Below are positions 10,592 through 21,210 of a stretch of DNA of 64,000 nucleotides, piece by piece; the first letter of the stretch is position 1; the number at the start of each line of letters is the position of its first letter. The translations under genes were made by a program, and so were the position numbers. The stretch comes from Ligustrum vulgare (taxonomy: Eukaryota; Streptophyta; Magnoliopsida; Lamiales; Oleaceae), in NCBI GenBank assembly GCA_963555705.1, contig OY743173.1:335001-399000 (forward strand), read 5' to 3'. A model generated the notes under the pieces. It searched no databases, was not told the origin of the DNA, and saw only the letters and a list, made by a program, of their open reading frames with translations.

Positions 10592-11245
10592 ATGGAAGCA
10601 CCAAAACTTCGACAAATCAAAACTATTTGTGTATTTTGTGGATCAAAAGTAGGGAAAGGCTTCGGTTATCTAGAAGCGGCTGTAGATCTTGGAAAGAAAC
10701 TGGGGGAAAAAGGTATCACTCTTGTGTATGGGGGTGGTAGCAGTGGTCTAATGGGTTGTGTTTCCCAATCTGCTCTTGCAGAGAAATCAAAAGTAATCGG
10801 TGTTATACCTGTCCCTTTGGTAGATGTTGCAGGCAAAACACGAGGGCATGAAGTTCAAACTTTATCCATCCATGAACGCATAACTTGTATGTTATATGGT
10901 TCTGATGCCTTTATAGCCCTGCCCGGAGGTTTTGGTACCTTAGAAGAAATTTTTAACATTACCTCGTGGGCTCAACTAGATCTCCATACTAAGCCTATTG
11001 GGCTTCTGAATGTTAACAATTTCTTTGATGGTTTGTTAACCTTTCTTGATTATGCTGTGGAACAGGGATTCATCTCTCCATTTTCCAGAAGGCTTCTTAT
11101 TTCTGCTCCTACTATTGATGAACTACTGGATAAGCTGCAGTCATATATCTCAATACAAGATCCAGCAGGAGTTAAGATAGATTGGTCGCAAGGAAGGGGA
11201 ATCAAGCGAAAATGGAGTCCGGTTAATGTAAACTTAACTCTTTGA
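10592..11245 (+). CDS. LOG: LOG-type cytokinin riboside 5'-monophosphate phosphoribohydrolase, retroelement-borne
   Basis: 217 residues with no introns, about the usual length of plant LOG enzymes, which release free-base cytokinin from cytokinin nucleotides in the cytosol. Seen in order: Rossmann start ICVFCGSKVG (12-21), nucleotide loop VYGGGSSGLMG (45-55), HER at 94-96 with the conserved Arg96, and LPGGFGTLEE (110-119) with the catalytic-type Glu119. WAQLDLHTKPIGLLNV follows. The usual HERKAEMA segment reads HERITCML, so the Lys is lost, and one residue is missing after EEIF relative to typical plant LOGs. Host LOG genes have several introns, so an intronless copy points to capture from an mRNA. 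It lies antisense in a young LTR element, downstream of the basic Cys protein. Activity is likely but unproven. Confidence 0.93.
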   Translation: MEAPKLRQIKTICVFCGSKVGKGFGYLEAAVDLGKKLGEKGITLVYGGGSSGLMGCVSQSALAEKSKVIGVIPVPLVDVAGKTRGHEVQTLSIHERITCMLYGSDAFIALPGGFGTLEEIFNITSWAQLDLHTKPIGLLNVNNFFDGLLTFLDYAVEQGFISPFSRRLLISAPTIDELLDKLQSYISIQDPAGVKIDWSQGRGIKRKWSPVNVNLTL

Positions 11246-11255
11246 ATCTTAGAAT

Positions 11256-11467
11256 AGGTGGGGGTAGAGTACGGAGTATTCTCACTCTCGAGACACCCCT
11301 CCATTTACTAGGATTTCCTTCATGTTTAAATCTTGTGTGTACTTCAAAGATTCCAGGTGGTAGATTACGGAGTATTCTTACTCTCGAAACACACCTCTTT
11401 GAAGGTTTCTTTATTTCCTCAAAAGATCAGAGGTGGTAGGATACGGCTACTCCGGAAACACATCTCT
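11256..11467 (+). ncRNA. Three tandem stem-loop units after the LOG stop codon
   Basis: Units at 11256-11301, 11355-11398 and 11429-11467 share the plan: G-rich arm, TACGG, a small inner hairpin, CGAGAC or GAAACAC, then the complementary arm. Examples are AGGTG…CACCT in unit 2 and AGAGGTG…CACATCTCT in unit 3, with G·T tolerance. The inner hairpin is AGTATTCTTACT in unit 2 but CGGCTACTCCG in unit 3, which keeps pairing with a different sequence. All three recur in LOG element 2 (35993-36206). This looks like a structured 3' UTR. The function is unknown. Confidence 0.55.
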
Positions 11468-11565
11468 CATTCTGAGGATCTTTCCATGTTTTATCTCTTA
11501 TGCTTTCGTGTGTTTCATGTATTCCTTTCCAGTGTGACTCTTGTGTGTTCTCCTTATGAGAAAAT

Positions 11566-11571
11566 AATAAA
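11566..11571 (+). terminator. AATAAA poly(A)-signal-like site after LOG
   Basis: AATAAA lies about 320 bases after the LOG stop and just after the stem-loop units. It is kept in LOG element 2 at about 36303-36308. It is a reasonable 3' end for a plus-strand LOG transcript. Confidence 0.4.
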
Positions 11572-12432
11572 ATCTCTGCTATCATCTACTAAATCTCGTT
11601 TGTGATGTAAATAATCTTGCATGTCTAACCTTAATTCCTTTAGTGGATGCTTATCATATTATGCTCTTAATTCCAAATGATAAAATTCTGGATAGAGTCT
11701 CCCTTGTAATTTGGACTTATTCCAAACCATAAGCATACTTCATAACTCACAATAATAAATAACTCCACATTTGATCACAACGATCTAAAAATATTGAAAA
11801 TAATTCTAACACTTCAATATCATCAAAATATCCCATAATTCAATTCATAATTCCTCAACATAGAAATTTCAAATCATATTTTTTTTTTCAATATCACAAT
11901 ATTACTTCCTTCCATACCTTAATTGGCTCAAAAGTTACTCATACTTATAAATATATGCCATAAATCATATTCTCAAAATTTATTCACAAAGCCAAACTTC
12001 ATAATAAATTTCTCTTCAACATAGAGGCATAATAAATTAACTCAACATAATATCCATTACTTAATTCTTAATAAAATCATATTATTCCCATTATGCTCAA
12101 CACTCGTTTTCTTTAAAAAAAAAATTTCTCATAATCATACATTAGAGCATATAAGTTATGACAAAGCATAACAACATCATTATTTTCGAAGAAATACATT
12201 CTTATTTCTCATAAATCATAAGTATCCGAAATACTCTTCATTCTTTCTCATAAATTAGTAAAATGAGTATTCGAAATACTGAAATAACTTTAAACATCAT
12301 AAACTTCTTTACCTCGGAGTTGGTGGAACGAAATGATGGCAGTGGCAATCTTCATAAATAAAAATCTTATAATGGAAAATATTTCTTAAAATTCTTTTTG
12401 AAAATTTTACCAGTCTACAGAAACGCAGACTA
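11572..12432. other. LOG element 1 AT-rich non-coding interior
   Basis: About 860 bases of AT-rich sequence full of TCATAA-type words, with no ORF. On the element's own strand this is the leader directly after the primer site. There is no trace of gag. Parts (GATCACAACGATCTAAAAAT, AATTCATAATTCCTCAACAT) are shared with LOG element 2. Confidence 0.5.
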
Positions 12433-12444
12433 GCTCTGATACCA
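12433..12444 (-). other. LOG element 1 primer-binding site (tRNA-iMet type)
   Basis: GCTCTGATACCA on the plus strand, three bases from the right LTR. It is a perfect 12-base match in sense to TGGTATCAGAGC. Confidence 0.92.
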
Positions 12445-12447
12445 ACT

Positions 12448-15386
12448 TGTAGCGCCCCGAGTTCCGTATACCCGATTCACTACGTCATTTTCTGTCTAAA
12501 TTTTTCGAATAATATTTTTGCGGAAGAAATAATTGAAATTCATTTTTGGCAACATTAAATAAACTGTAATGGCCGCTAAAATTGAAAACATTTATGAAAC
12601 CATTTGAAATAGTAAATCGAACCATTAATATTGTAAAGAAATTGCCAATATCATAATTTCTCAAATAAATGAACTTCTCTAAATTATTCGATTATTTGGA
12701 AAATACGGAAATCATTAACGTCAAACTTTCAACCGTTCAACGATTATTGCCACCATCATTCATCGCTCGCCACCGTCTCCGAAATCTGCAAAACTGTTAA
12801 AAAGTAGGGTGAGTATTTCATGGGGGAAATACTCAGTAGACTCATCGCAAATTAATTTAATTTATAAGATGATTAAACACATAAATCCCGGCTCTTTATA
12901 AAACGGGCATTGATAGAGCTTCTTTATAAAACTGCTCTTGATAAAACTCATATTGTGCATTACAGCACGGGACATATTTTGCAAATCATAGGCTCTTTGA
13001 AAACAGCTCTTTGAAAACCATATACTTATAAAAATATTTTAATTATGCCAAGCATAATTTCTTTTGAAAGCATAACATAAGATATGATTGAAATCCTCAT
13101 AAACATAAATAGACACAAGAACTTTACCGAACTTAGGTGGCAAGAATTCTTATGCAGTAAAATCATAATAACAGTAAGTTTTCATCATAACATAGGATAA
13201 GATCGAAATCCTCATAAATATAAGAATTTTACCGAACTTAGGTGGCAAGAATTCTTATGTAGTAAGTCATAATAACAGTAAGATCATAATAACAGTAAGA
13301 TCATAATAACAATAAGTATACCAAAACATAATTCATGAAATTCATAGGGATCATTTCCATCATAACATAAGATAGGATCGAAATCCTCATAAACATACGC
13401 GACATGAATTTTACCGAACTTAGGTGGTAAATCCTCATAAACATATGGAAAGACAGGAATTTTACCGAACTTAGGTGGTAAATCCTCATAAACTTATGGA
13501 GACACAGAATTCTACCGAACTTAGGTGGTAAGAATTCTTATGTGCATAGCAATGATCCAAAACATATAAAACATTATCGTAAAAACATAGGGTATACTTA
13601 CTTTTCATAAAAACATAAAGTATATTTACTTTTCATAAAAACATACTTGTTTTTCTTAAAACTTGACTTTCACAAGTCACATGACATTTATATGAAATCA
13701 TAATTTAAATCAATTAATAAGTGCGAGTCTACCTCAAATCCGACGAGTGCAAAGTTGAGCGGGAATGACTTCAATTTCTTTAAATTCTCCGTACGCTTCG
13801 TCTTAGCCAATAAGTCACTTTAGTATATCGAATATATAGTTCAAAATGATAAATTATAATTTGAGGACTAAAATTGATGTTTTGAAAGTTGAGGGACTAA
13901 AATGAATACTTTTGAAAGTTCAGGGACTAAAATAGATATTTTGAAAGTTAAGGGACTAAAATGAATACTTTTAAAACTTGGGCTTAAAAGTAAATCAGCA
14001 GGTACTGAAATAAAAGAGTTTAAAGTTAAAGGGCTGAAGTAAATCATTTTAAAGCTTTGAGGCTGAAATGGATGAGTTTAAAACAGTAGGGACTGAATTA
14101 AAACAATTTAAAACATCAGGGACTGATTTGCAAATTCTGGAAATAAATAATATATCATTCAGATCTTTTCTCTCTCTCTCATAACTCACTCACTCTCTCA
14201 CGATCTCTCGCTCGATTCACTCTCTCTCTCAACCTCTCTTCTCATCCGATCCGACTGGAGAAGGGCTCTTCCAGCCGGCGATATGATCGGCGAAACGCCG
14301 GCGCAAGGTAGAGGCGTGCAGCGGACAGGTATTGGTTCAGATTTTTGAGGGATTTGTTGCGATTTTGAGTGCGAGACCGAGGCTAAAACAGTGGCTAAAA
14401 TCACGATTTCCGGTGGTAGAAAATCGGTCAGCGCAGTCGGGGTCGAAGTAAGTAACTGGGTAATTGATTTTCTTGGGTTTTTGGGTTTGATTTGGGTTTG
14501 GGCAGCGAAGGGTACGAAGATGGTGAACGGTGAGGGCTCTGCAGGTTTGTGTGGTTGGGGTCAGCCGGTAGTACAAACTGGCCGTGGTGGTGACTGTCAA
14601 TTACTTTGGTGATTTGAAGGTGGCGGTTTGAGTGGCTCAGATGCTTGGTTGAGCAGGGGTTGTAGGTGGAGGCTTGGGTTTGGTTGGCTGCGGATGGTTG
14701 CTACTTGATTCGGTGATGATGATTCCTGGTGAAGATTCTGCAGACTTGATTTTGGCTGGTCGTGGAAGAGTCATGGTGGTGGCTGCTGTTGGACTGAAAG
14801 CAGCGTTTTCAAAATTTGGTTCTTGGGTGATTGGTGGTGACTGGATTGAAGGATTGTGCTGTGATGGTGGATTGGTGATGATAAGGATCAGAATGTGGTG
14901 GTGTTGGACTGTGGCCTGGAAACAGGGGTTGCAGTGGTGGTGTTTGATTCTGATGATTGGTGGTTGGTTCATTTGTGTTGTGGTTGTGGCTTGATTTGGA
15001 GTGGCAAGGTTAATGGCAGTCGTGAGGTTGGTGGAGATTGCAGTGAAGTGGTTCGGTTGTGAGGGATGGATTCTGCAGGCTTGATGGTTTCTGATCGAGG
15101 AGGTGATGGCAGAGTGATGGACTGTGGTTGCACTCGTCTGGGATGGAGATGGAGCTTGGTGCAGGTGATGAAGATGTATGCTTATATATATTGTATTGTG
15201 GAATCTAAGTACATGGAAGTGTGAGTTGTGCCATGAGTATTGAAATGAAGATGGGGTAGATGATGATAATGATGAAGATGCTTTGCTTTGGTGTTTGTAT
15301 AATGAGATGGAATATGAAATAGTAGCGACACGATTTTCTAAATATTAAAATAATTATTTATTGCATAAAAATTCTGGATCGCTATA
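12448..15386 (-). repeat. LOG element 1 right LTR (5' LTR)
   Basis: 2939 bases, the same length as the left copy and nearly identical to it, with three base differences seen by eye. The minus-strand start reads TATAGCGATCC, related to the TGTAGCGACC start of LOG element 2 and the TGTAGCAACC start of the solo LTR at 24126. Confidence 0.95.
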
Positions 15387-15512
15387 ATTGTTTCTTGTAC
15401 TACCTTGTCCATTGCTTCGTTGGTCCTCTTTGTTTGCAATCGAGTCATCGGTCCTCCCTTGATCATCAACGGATCTTTGTGCGGGCTTGTATTCATGGTC
15501 TGGATCACATCA

Positions 15513-16817
15513 TCCCCTCCCTCTTCGAAAGGATTCGACCTCGAATCTGTACCTGCATCAAACGGAGATAGATCAGAAAAAATAAAAGTAGCCGAAACAT
15601 TATACTCACCAGGAAGATCTAGTTTATAGGCATTGTTGTTGATCCTTTCAATCACTTGGAATGGGCCATCTCCTCGCGGTTGTAACTTTAATTTGCGTTG
15701 TTTTGGAAACCGCTCATTCTTCAAATGTACCCAAACCCAATCACCAGGTTCAAATATGACGTCTTTTCTTCCTTTGTTAGCCTGCAATGCATAATGTTCA
15801 TTTTTTTTTTCAATCGCCATCCTCACCTTGTCGTGGAGTGATTTAACCATCTCAGCCTTTTTCTTTCCATCTAAACTACTACGTTCATTCACAGGTAAAG
15901 GAATTAAATCCAATGGAATTAGCGGATTAAAACCATAAACAATCTCAAATGGCGAACAAGAAGTAGTAGAATGTATAGCCCTATTATATGCAAATTCAAT
16001 AAATGGTAAACACTCTTCCCAATTTTTCAGATTTTTATTGATTATGGTGTGCAACAATTGAATCATTGTCTTATTTACTACCTCGGTCTGTCCATCGGTT
16101 TGTGTGTGACAAGTTGTAGAGAAAAGTAGTTTTGTTCCCAGTTTGTTCCACAAGACTCTCCAAAAATGACTAAGGAACTTAACATCCCTATTCGAGACTA
16201 TACCATTAGGAACCCCATGTAAGCGCACGACTTCCCTAAAGAAAATATCAGTTATGTTGGTAGCATCGTCAGTTTTGTGGCATGGTATGAAATGTGCAAT
16301 TTTGATAAAGCGATCTACTACCACAAAATTCGAATCTCTTCCCTTCTTAGTCCTAGGTAATCCAAAAACAAAATCCATAGAGATATCGACCCAAGGTTCA
16401 CTAGGGACAGGTAAAGGCATAAATAATCCATGGGGTTTAATCCTAGATTTAGCCTTCTTGCAAGTAATGCATCTACTACAAACCCGAACCACATCAATCT
16501 TCATCTTAGGCCAATAGAATTTCACTTAAGATTTCGATGGTCTTCTTAACCCCAAAATGACCCATTAAACCTCCACTATAGGCCTCTCTCACAAGTAACT
16601 CTCTCATTGAACACCTAGGGACACACAATTTATTTTCTCGGAATAAATAATCATCATGTTTAAAGAATCTATCCACAGCCCCCTTACCACATGAATCATA
16701 AATACTAGAAAAGTCCGGATCATTAGCATACATGTCCTTAATATATTCAAATCCAAGCAATTTAGCATTCAAAGAAGTTAAAAGAACATACCTTCGAGAC
16801 AATGCATCTGCCGCCAC
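15513..16817 (-). pseudogene. Element A integrase
   Basis: The first frame (16817-16506) ends the RNase H connection (AADALSRR) and carries the [17 protein letters not shown] zinc-binding helix. The second (from 16525) gives [19 protein letters not shown] of the HHCC domain. The DDE core follows, with [52 protein letters not shown] and [14 protein letters not shown], then a C-terminal SH3-like segment ([11 protein letters not shown]). There is no chromodomain that I can see. The frame continues through the polypurine tract into the LTR and, because of LOG element 1, terminates inside foreign sequence at 15338. Confidence 0.88.
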
Positions 16818-16829
16818 ATTTTCCTTACC

Positions 16830-17500
16830 TTATTTGTACAGGATGACATAGGGAAATGTTTCGATGAACACTACCCACCTCGCATGTCTCTTACTCAGCT
16901 TAGCTTTACCCCTCAAATGCTTCAAGGATTCATGATCAGTGTGTATCACGATCCTGTGGCCACAAGTAATGTTGCCATGTTTCCAAAGCGCGCACAAGTG
17001 AGTACAACTCCTTGTCATATGTGGGATAATTAAGAGCAGCCCCTTTTAGGTTTTCACTAAAATAAGCTACTGGCCTTCGATCCTGCATTAAAACAGCTCC
17101 AATACCTAGCCCTGAGGCATCACATTCAATCTAAAAAGTCTTGTCAAAGTTAGGGAGTGATAAAACCAGTGCTTTACATAACATATTTTTGATAGTCTCA
17201 AATGCATGCTCCTATTCTACACCCCATTTAAACCCTACACTTTTTTTGACAATTTCTGTGAGTGGTGTGGCAATTGTGCTAAAATCTTTAACAAAGCGCC
17301 TATAAAAACTAGCCAAGCCATGAAAACTTCTAACCTCAGTTATGCTTTTAGGTGTTGGTCATTCTTTAATAGCTTTAACTTTTTCTTCATCTACTTCTAT
17401 CCCTTTAGCACCAACCACATAGCCAAGAAACACAACTTTCTCCATGCAAAAATTACACTTTTTAAAATTAGCAAAAAGTTGTTCTTGCCTCAAAACCACA
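16830..17500 (-). pseudogene. Element A RNase H region
   Basis: Translated on the minus strand this region gives [22 protein letters not shown] and, in the segment 17018-16830, [17 protein letters not shown] and [18 protein letters not shown]. These are the usual RNase H blocks of Ty3 elements that degrade the RNA of the RNA-DNA hybrid. Several stops break the frame. Confidence 0.75.
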
Positions 17501-17517
17501 AACACACACCTAACATG

Positions 17518-18261
17518 TTATACATGCTCATTCAAAGTTTTACTATATATCAAGATATCATCGATGTAAACTGCAATGAATTTACCTATAAATGCACATA
17601 AAACATGATTCATTAAACGCATAAAAGTGCTAGGTGCATTAGAAAGTCCAAACGGTATAACTAACCATTCATACAAGCCATATTTATTTTGAAAAGCAGT
17701 TTTCCACTCATCTCCTTCCTTAATTCGAATTTGATGATAACCACTCTTAAGATCAATTTTACTAAATATGCTAGAGCCTTGCAATTCATCGAACATATCA
17801 TCTAACCTAGGAATAGGATGACGATACTTTACCGTTATGTTGTTGATGGCTCTACAATCAACACACATTCTCCAAGTCCCGTCCTTTTTGGGTACAAGTA
17901 ACACAGGTACGGCACATGGACTCATGTTCTCCCTTATGTACACCTTGCTCATCAATTCCTCCACTTGCTTTTGAAGCTCCTTCGTCTCCTCAGGATTACT
18001 CCTATAAGCGGGACGGTTTGGAATGACTGCTCCAGGTAAAAAATCAATCTGATGCTCAATACCTCGAATGGGTGGCAACCCACTAGGTATATCCTCCAGA
18101 AATACATCGTCAAATTCCAACAAGAGAGAAATAGCCAAACTAGGGAGGGGTATGTTAGCTTCATCAAGGGTAAGGAATGATTCCTTGTACAATAAAAGGA
18201 CCATTGGTCGATTTTCCATAAAAGCCTTCTTGATTTCACTACTTTTGGCATAGAAGCTCAC
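17518..18261 (-). pseudogene. Element A reverse transcriptase
   Basis: A 247-residue open segment contains the ordered RT blocks: [20 protein letters not shown], then [62 protein letters not shown], and the catalytic YIDDILIYS near the end. Catalytic aspartates are all present. The neighbouring frames are broken, so the element is probably not autonomous now. Confidence 0.9.
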
Positions 18262-18384
18262 TCTTGGTTGTTCTTTTCTGGCACTCTTCGCTCCCTCTCC
18301 TTTTTCTGAGGTATGTACCCCAATACTCTTTTTTTCTCTCGCCTATCCTTTTTCTGGAGTCGTGGCTCCAGCCCTCTTTTCCTC

Positions 18385-18747
18385 TCATTTTTCTAAGGTC
18401 GTGGCATCAACTCTCTTTTTCTCAATATTCCTCATCTTTTGTTCTTCATCATTTTTCAATTTAACTTGATTTGCATAAACTTGTGATGGTGTCAACGGCG
18501 TAAGTATAATTTTCCGCCCATCCTTGGTAAAACTATATCTGTTTTTATACCCGTCATGTGTCACCTTCCTATCATACTGCCAAGGCCTACCCAACAAAAT
18601 GTGCCCGGCTTGCATAGGAACCACATCACACATCACTTCATCCATATAGCTACCAATCGAAAAGTTCACTAACACCCTCCTATTTACCTTAATTTCACCA
18701 CTATCATTTAACCACTGAAGTCTATAAGGTGATGGATGCTTTAACAA
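18385..18747 (-). pseudogene. Element A protease C-terminal part
   Basis: This frame contains CDVVPMQAGHILLGRPWQYD, the conserved C-terminal flap and LLGRPW segment of plant Ty3 aspartic proteases, followed by a charged linker (KNDEEQKMRNIEKKR). It is separated from the active-site part by a stop near 18763 and from the RT by a break near 18270. Confidence 0.8.
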
Positions 18748-18762
18748 TGGTAACCCTAATTT

Positions 18763-19750
18763 CTAAATTAGTGTGGTGCTAGCAACATTTGTACAACTAC
18801 CACCATCAATAATCATACTACATACCTTGTCTTGGATGCGACACCGTGTATGAAATATGTTCTCCCTCTGTTGCTCCACATCATCCATGTTGACTTTAGC
18901 ACTAAGGGTTCGCCTCGCTACTAATAACGGTCCATGCTCCCCGGATAACAATTCCTCACTATCACTAGCTTCCTCCAAAGCGGGCATGTCACTATAGTCC
19001 TCTTCATCGCTGCCACTTTCCCAAGCTCCTTCCGCTCGCAAGGTAATGACACGCCCATTAGGGCATTGAGAAACCACATGTCCTCTTCCCAAGCATTTGA
19101 AGCGTTGGATATCTCTACTCCTAGATGGTTGAGACTCCCCTTTGGGTGGAAACCTTGGTAGTGACTTTGCAGTTTTTGATGAAGTTCCCTATGGTAATGA
19201 CTAGGGATAAATCGCTTCCTCATGACTGCCTTTAATTCACCCATGTACTAATAGGTCTCTCACTATTTCATCTCCTAGAAGTTGCTAATTGATCCCACCA
19301 AGTAAGTGCATAATCAGTGAATTCAAGGACTGCAACCTTAACCTTTTTCTCCTCCGTAGAGCTGTAGCAATCGAATATCAACTCAATCCTTTTTTCCTAC
19401 TATAAATATTGTTCTGGATCACTCCGAACCTTAAAGGAAGGAATAGTTGTTTTGATATTACTCATGCCACGATCCTGTTGATCCCCAACAACCTCTCTAC
19501 CTCGTCGTTCATGCCTAACCTCTCTATCCATAAGTGCCCCATCATCAGACCCATCAAATTCATCTTCTTCCTCCGTCTCTATCCTATGACCACGCCCCAA
19601 TCGTCTCCGCACATTGGGCGTTTCCCTAGGCCGCTCTAATCTTTCAATCCTGCCTGACATATACCCAAGCATTTTATCAAAGCGTTGTGCCAACTCTTCC
19701 ACCATGTTGACTTGATCGCCGTTCTTTGCTGTAGTAGAATTCCCCGACAT
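18763..19750 (-). pseudogene. Element A gag and protease N-terminus
   Basis: Minus-strand frames start at MSGNSTTAKNGDQ (19750). They continue with a coiled region and a retrotransposon gag core, then one zinc knuckle (KCLGRGHVVSQCPNG near 19070) and a protease active-site segment SMIIDGGSCTNVAS near 18800, where D-G-G-S replaces the more usual D-S/T-G-A. Gag packages element RNA and the protease cleaves the polyprotein. At least two frame breaks lie between 19400 and 19092, and a stop falls at 18763. Confidence 0.8.
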
Positions 19751-20315
19751 CCTAAACTAAGTAATATATGCCTCACGTATATTTCGCTCGTGTATCACTC
19801 AATTTTTGGCTTTTACCCTCTATTGATCTCACCTCTCTAGTCTTTTTCCACTCAATGGCTTTCACCACAATTGCTTCAAAGAACGAATCCGAACTCAAAC
19901 AAGTTTAAGCCCGAATGATTCAAATCGAGTATGAGTGAGAATTTATGAACTTGTTGGAAAACTCGAAGAAGACCTTGAGAGAATGGAATTCGACTCTATG
20001 AAGGACTTGATACTTTTATGGGAACTAAGATTGATTCAAGAAGATAATTCTTGAAATCAAATAACAACTCTTTTTCTTGGACTTGATGAATTTTTTCGTT
20101 TTTTTTTTTTTTTATCTTCTCAAAAATTCAACTACGAGAATAAGGAAACAAACGAAATTTTATTTGAATACCAAACGAAGGAAATAACGAATTTTGAATT
20201 TTTTTGTGACACTTTTTTGGATTAAAGACTCAAGAACTGGAAGAACACGAAGAACAAGATTTAAGAAAACTCAAGAAAACAAAACAAAGATATAACATTG
20301 ATTTTTGGAGCCTAA
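19751..20315. other. Element A 5' leader
   Basis: About 565 bases between the primer site and the gag start. The region is rich in A and T, has a T-run at 20100-20112, and shows no ORF with recognisable content. It is a plausible untranslated leader and packaging region of the element. Confidence 0.4.
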
Positions 20316-20327
20316 GCTCTGATACCA
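20316..20327 (-). other. Element A primer-binding site (tRNA-iMet type)
   Basis: The plus strand reads GCTCTGATACCA, the reverse complement of TGGTATCAGAGC. It lies two bases inside the right LTR, which fixes the element's orientation. Confidence 0.9.
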
Positions 20328-20329
20328 AA

Positions 20330-21210
20330 TGATGCAAACCACGTAGAAATTGTAGCTACGCAACCCACAAATATTAAAATCGACCCAAGAACGCCAAGAA
20401 ATCACGATTTATGGATCCAATTAAAATTAATTGAACCAAGCAAACAATACAGTCCCAAGGATATATTGACCTCTTGATCACAAGCAATATTAATTCTCAC
20501 CAAGATTTGAACAAACAAGAATAACTCGCAAGTTCGGATTTTATTCAATGAAGAATAAGGTTGTTGAAAGCAAAATATCATCTCAATAATAATATCAAAG
20601 TTGTGTGTATAATAATGAAAATTACATCCCTATAAATAGGGTCAAAACCTGACTAAAGAGTTTTAATTATTCTAGGTAAGAAATTCCTAAAAATAAGGAA
20701 AGAATTAAAATCCTAAAATTACATGTATTGATAATTACGGCCGTGACCAATTTCTTTACGGCCAGAAGAAGCTCTCTGTTTAACAGTTACGGTCGTGAAA
20801 CATATTTTTACGGCCGTAAGTCATATTTTCTGAAATTCATAATTTAACTCGAGGCTGCATTACGGTCGTAATATTTGTGAGTTACGGCCGTAAACCCAAT
20901 TCTTCAAAATTTCAGTTTTTCCGCAGTAGACTTGTTACGGCCGCAAGAATTATAGGTTACGACCGTAATTCTTGAAATTTCACAATGTTCTTCAACGGCT
21001 TGAATGAGGTTGATCCACTCGTCGTTTTGGCTCGGTCCCAACATGGAACTTGCTTCTTTTGATGACACGAACATTGTTTTGTCCATTGTTTCTTGTACCA
21101 GCATGTCCATTGCTTCGTTGGCCCTCTTTGTTTGCAATCGAATCATCGGTCCTCCCTTGATCATCAATGGATCTTTGTGCGGGCTTGTATTCATGGTCTG
21201 GATCACATCA
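20330..21210 (-). repeat. Element A 5' LTR (right)
   Basis: 881 bases, uninterrupted, begins TGATGCAAACC and ends ATCACATCA followed by the TSD CGTCC. It contains the same cluster of ACGGCCGTAA-type palindromes (about 20738-20970) as the left copy. On the minus strand it contains the terminal part of the pol-derived frame, including [18 protein letters not shown]. Confidence 0.92.

Larger units (their letters stand above)
6221..15386 (-). mobile_element. LOG element 1: non-autonomous LTR retrotransposon carrying antisense gene cassette
   Basis: Two 2939-base LTRs (6221-9159 and 12448-15386) are flanked by ATTGT at 6216-6220 and 15387-15391. The primer site beside the right LTR (GCTCTGATACCA, 12433-12444) and the polypurine tract beside the left LTR (TTACCTCCTT on the plus strand, 9163-9172) set the polarity to minus. 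The 3.3-kb interior has no gag or pol. It holds two intact plus-strand genes, therefore antisense to the element: a basic four-cysteine protein and a LOG-family enzyme. By eye the LTRs differ at three positions (7178/13405, 7435/13662, 8843/15070), so insertion is very recent. It must be mobilised in trans. It sits inside the left LTR of element A. Confidence 0.95.
5461..15512 (-). repeat. Element A 3' LTR (left), split by LOG element 1
   Basis: LTR sequence occupies 5461-6220 and 15392-15512, which totals 881 bases after one copy of the inserted element's TSD is removed. The part at 5860-6110 carries about seven copies of the self-complementary word TTACGGCCGTAA or close variants. The pol reading frame runs through the polypurine tract into this LTR (…[11 protein letters not shown]), as its counterpart does in the right LTR. 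Confidence 0.9.
5461..21210 (-). mobile_element. Element A: Ty3 LTR retrotransposon with gag-pol, TSD CGTCC
   Basis: The LTRs begin TGATGCAAACCACGTAG and end GGATCACATCA, flanked by CGTCC at 5456-5460 and 21211-21215. The primer-binding site is next to the right LTR (GCTCTGATACCA at 20316-20327, complementary in sense to TGGTATCAGAGC, tRNA-iMet type). The polypurine tract is next to the left LTR (TCCCCTCCCTCTTCGAAAGG from 15513), so the element reads on the minus strand. Gag, protease, RT, RNase H and integrase appear in Ty3 order, with many stops. LOG element 1 is inserted in the left LTR. After removing that insertion both LTRs are 881 bases but differ at many positions, so the element is older than its passenger. 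Confidence 0.93.

Noticed and set aside
10592..11245. LOG as an ordinary host gene that happened to lie between repeats
   Set aside because: No introns, a second copy in another LTR element with the same neighbouring gene and spacing, and no host gene nearby.
11355..11398. Hammerhead ribozyme in the LOG 3' stem-loops
   Set aside because: A CGAAAC-like string is present but the CTGATGA core and the three-stem arrangement are not.
6221..15386. Segmental duplication of a host locus as the explanation for the paired 2.9-kb repeats around LOG
   Set aside because: The repeats have TG-type starts, a 5-base TSD outside, a tRNA-iMet primer site and a polypurine tract inside. Element 2 shows the same plan at a different site with a different TSD.
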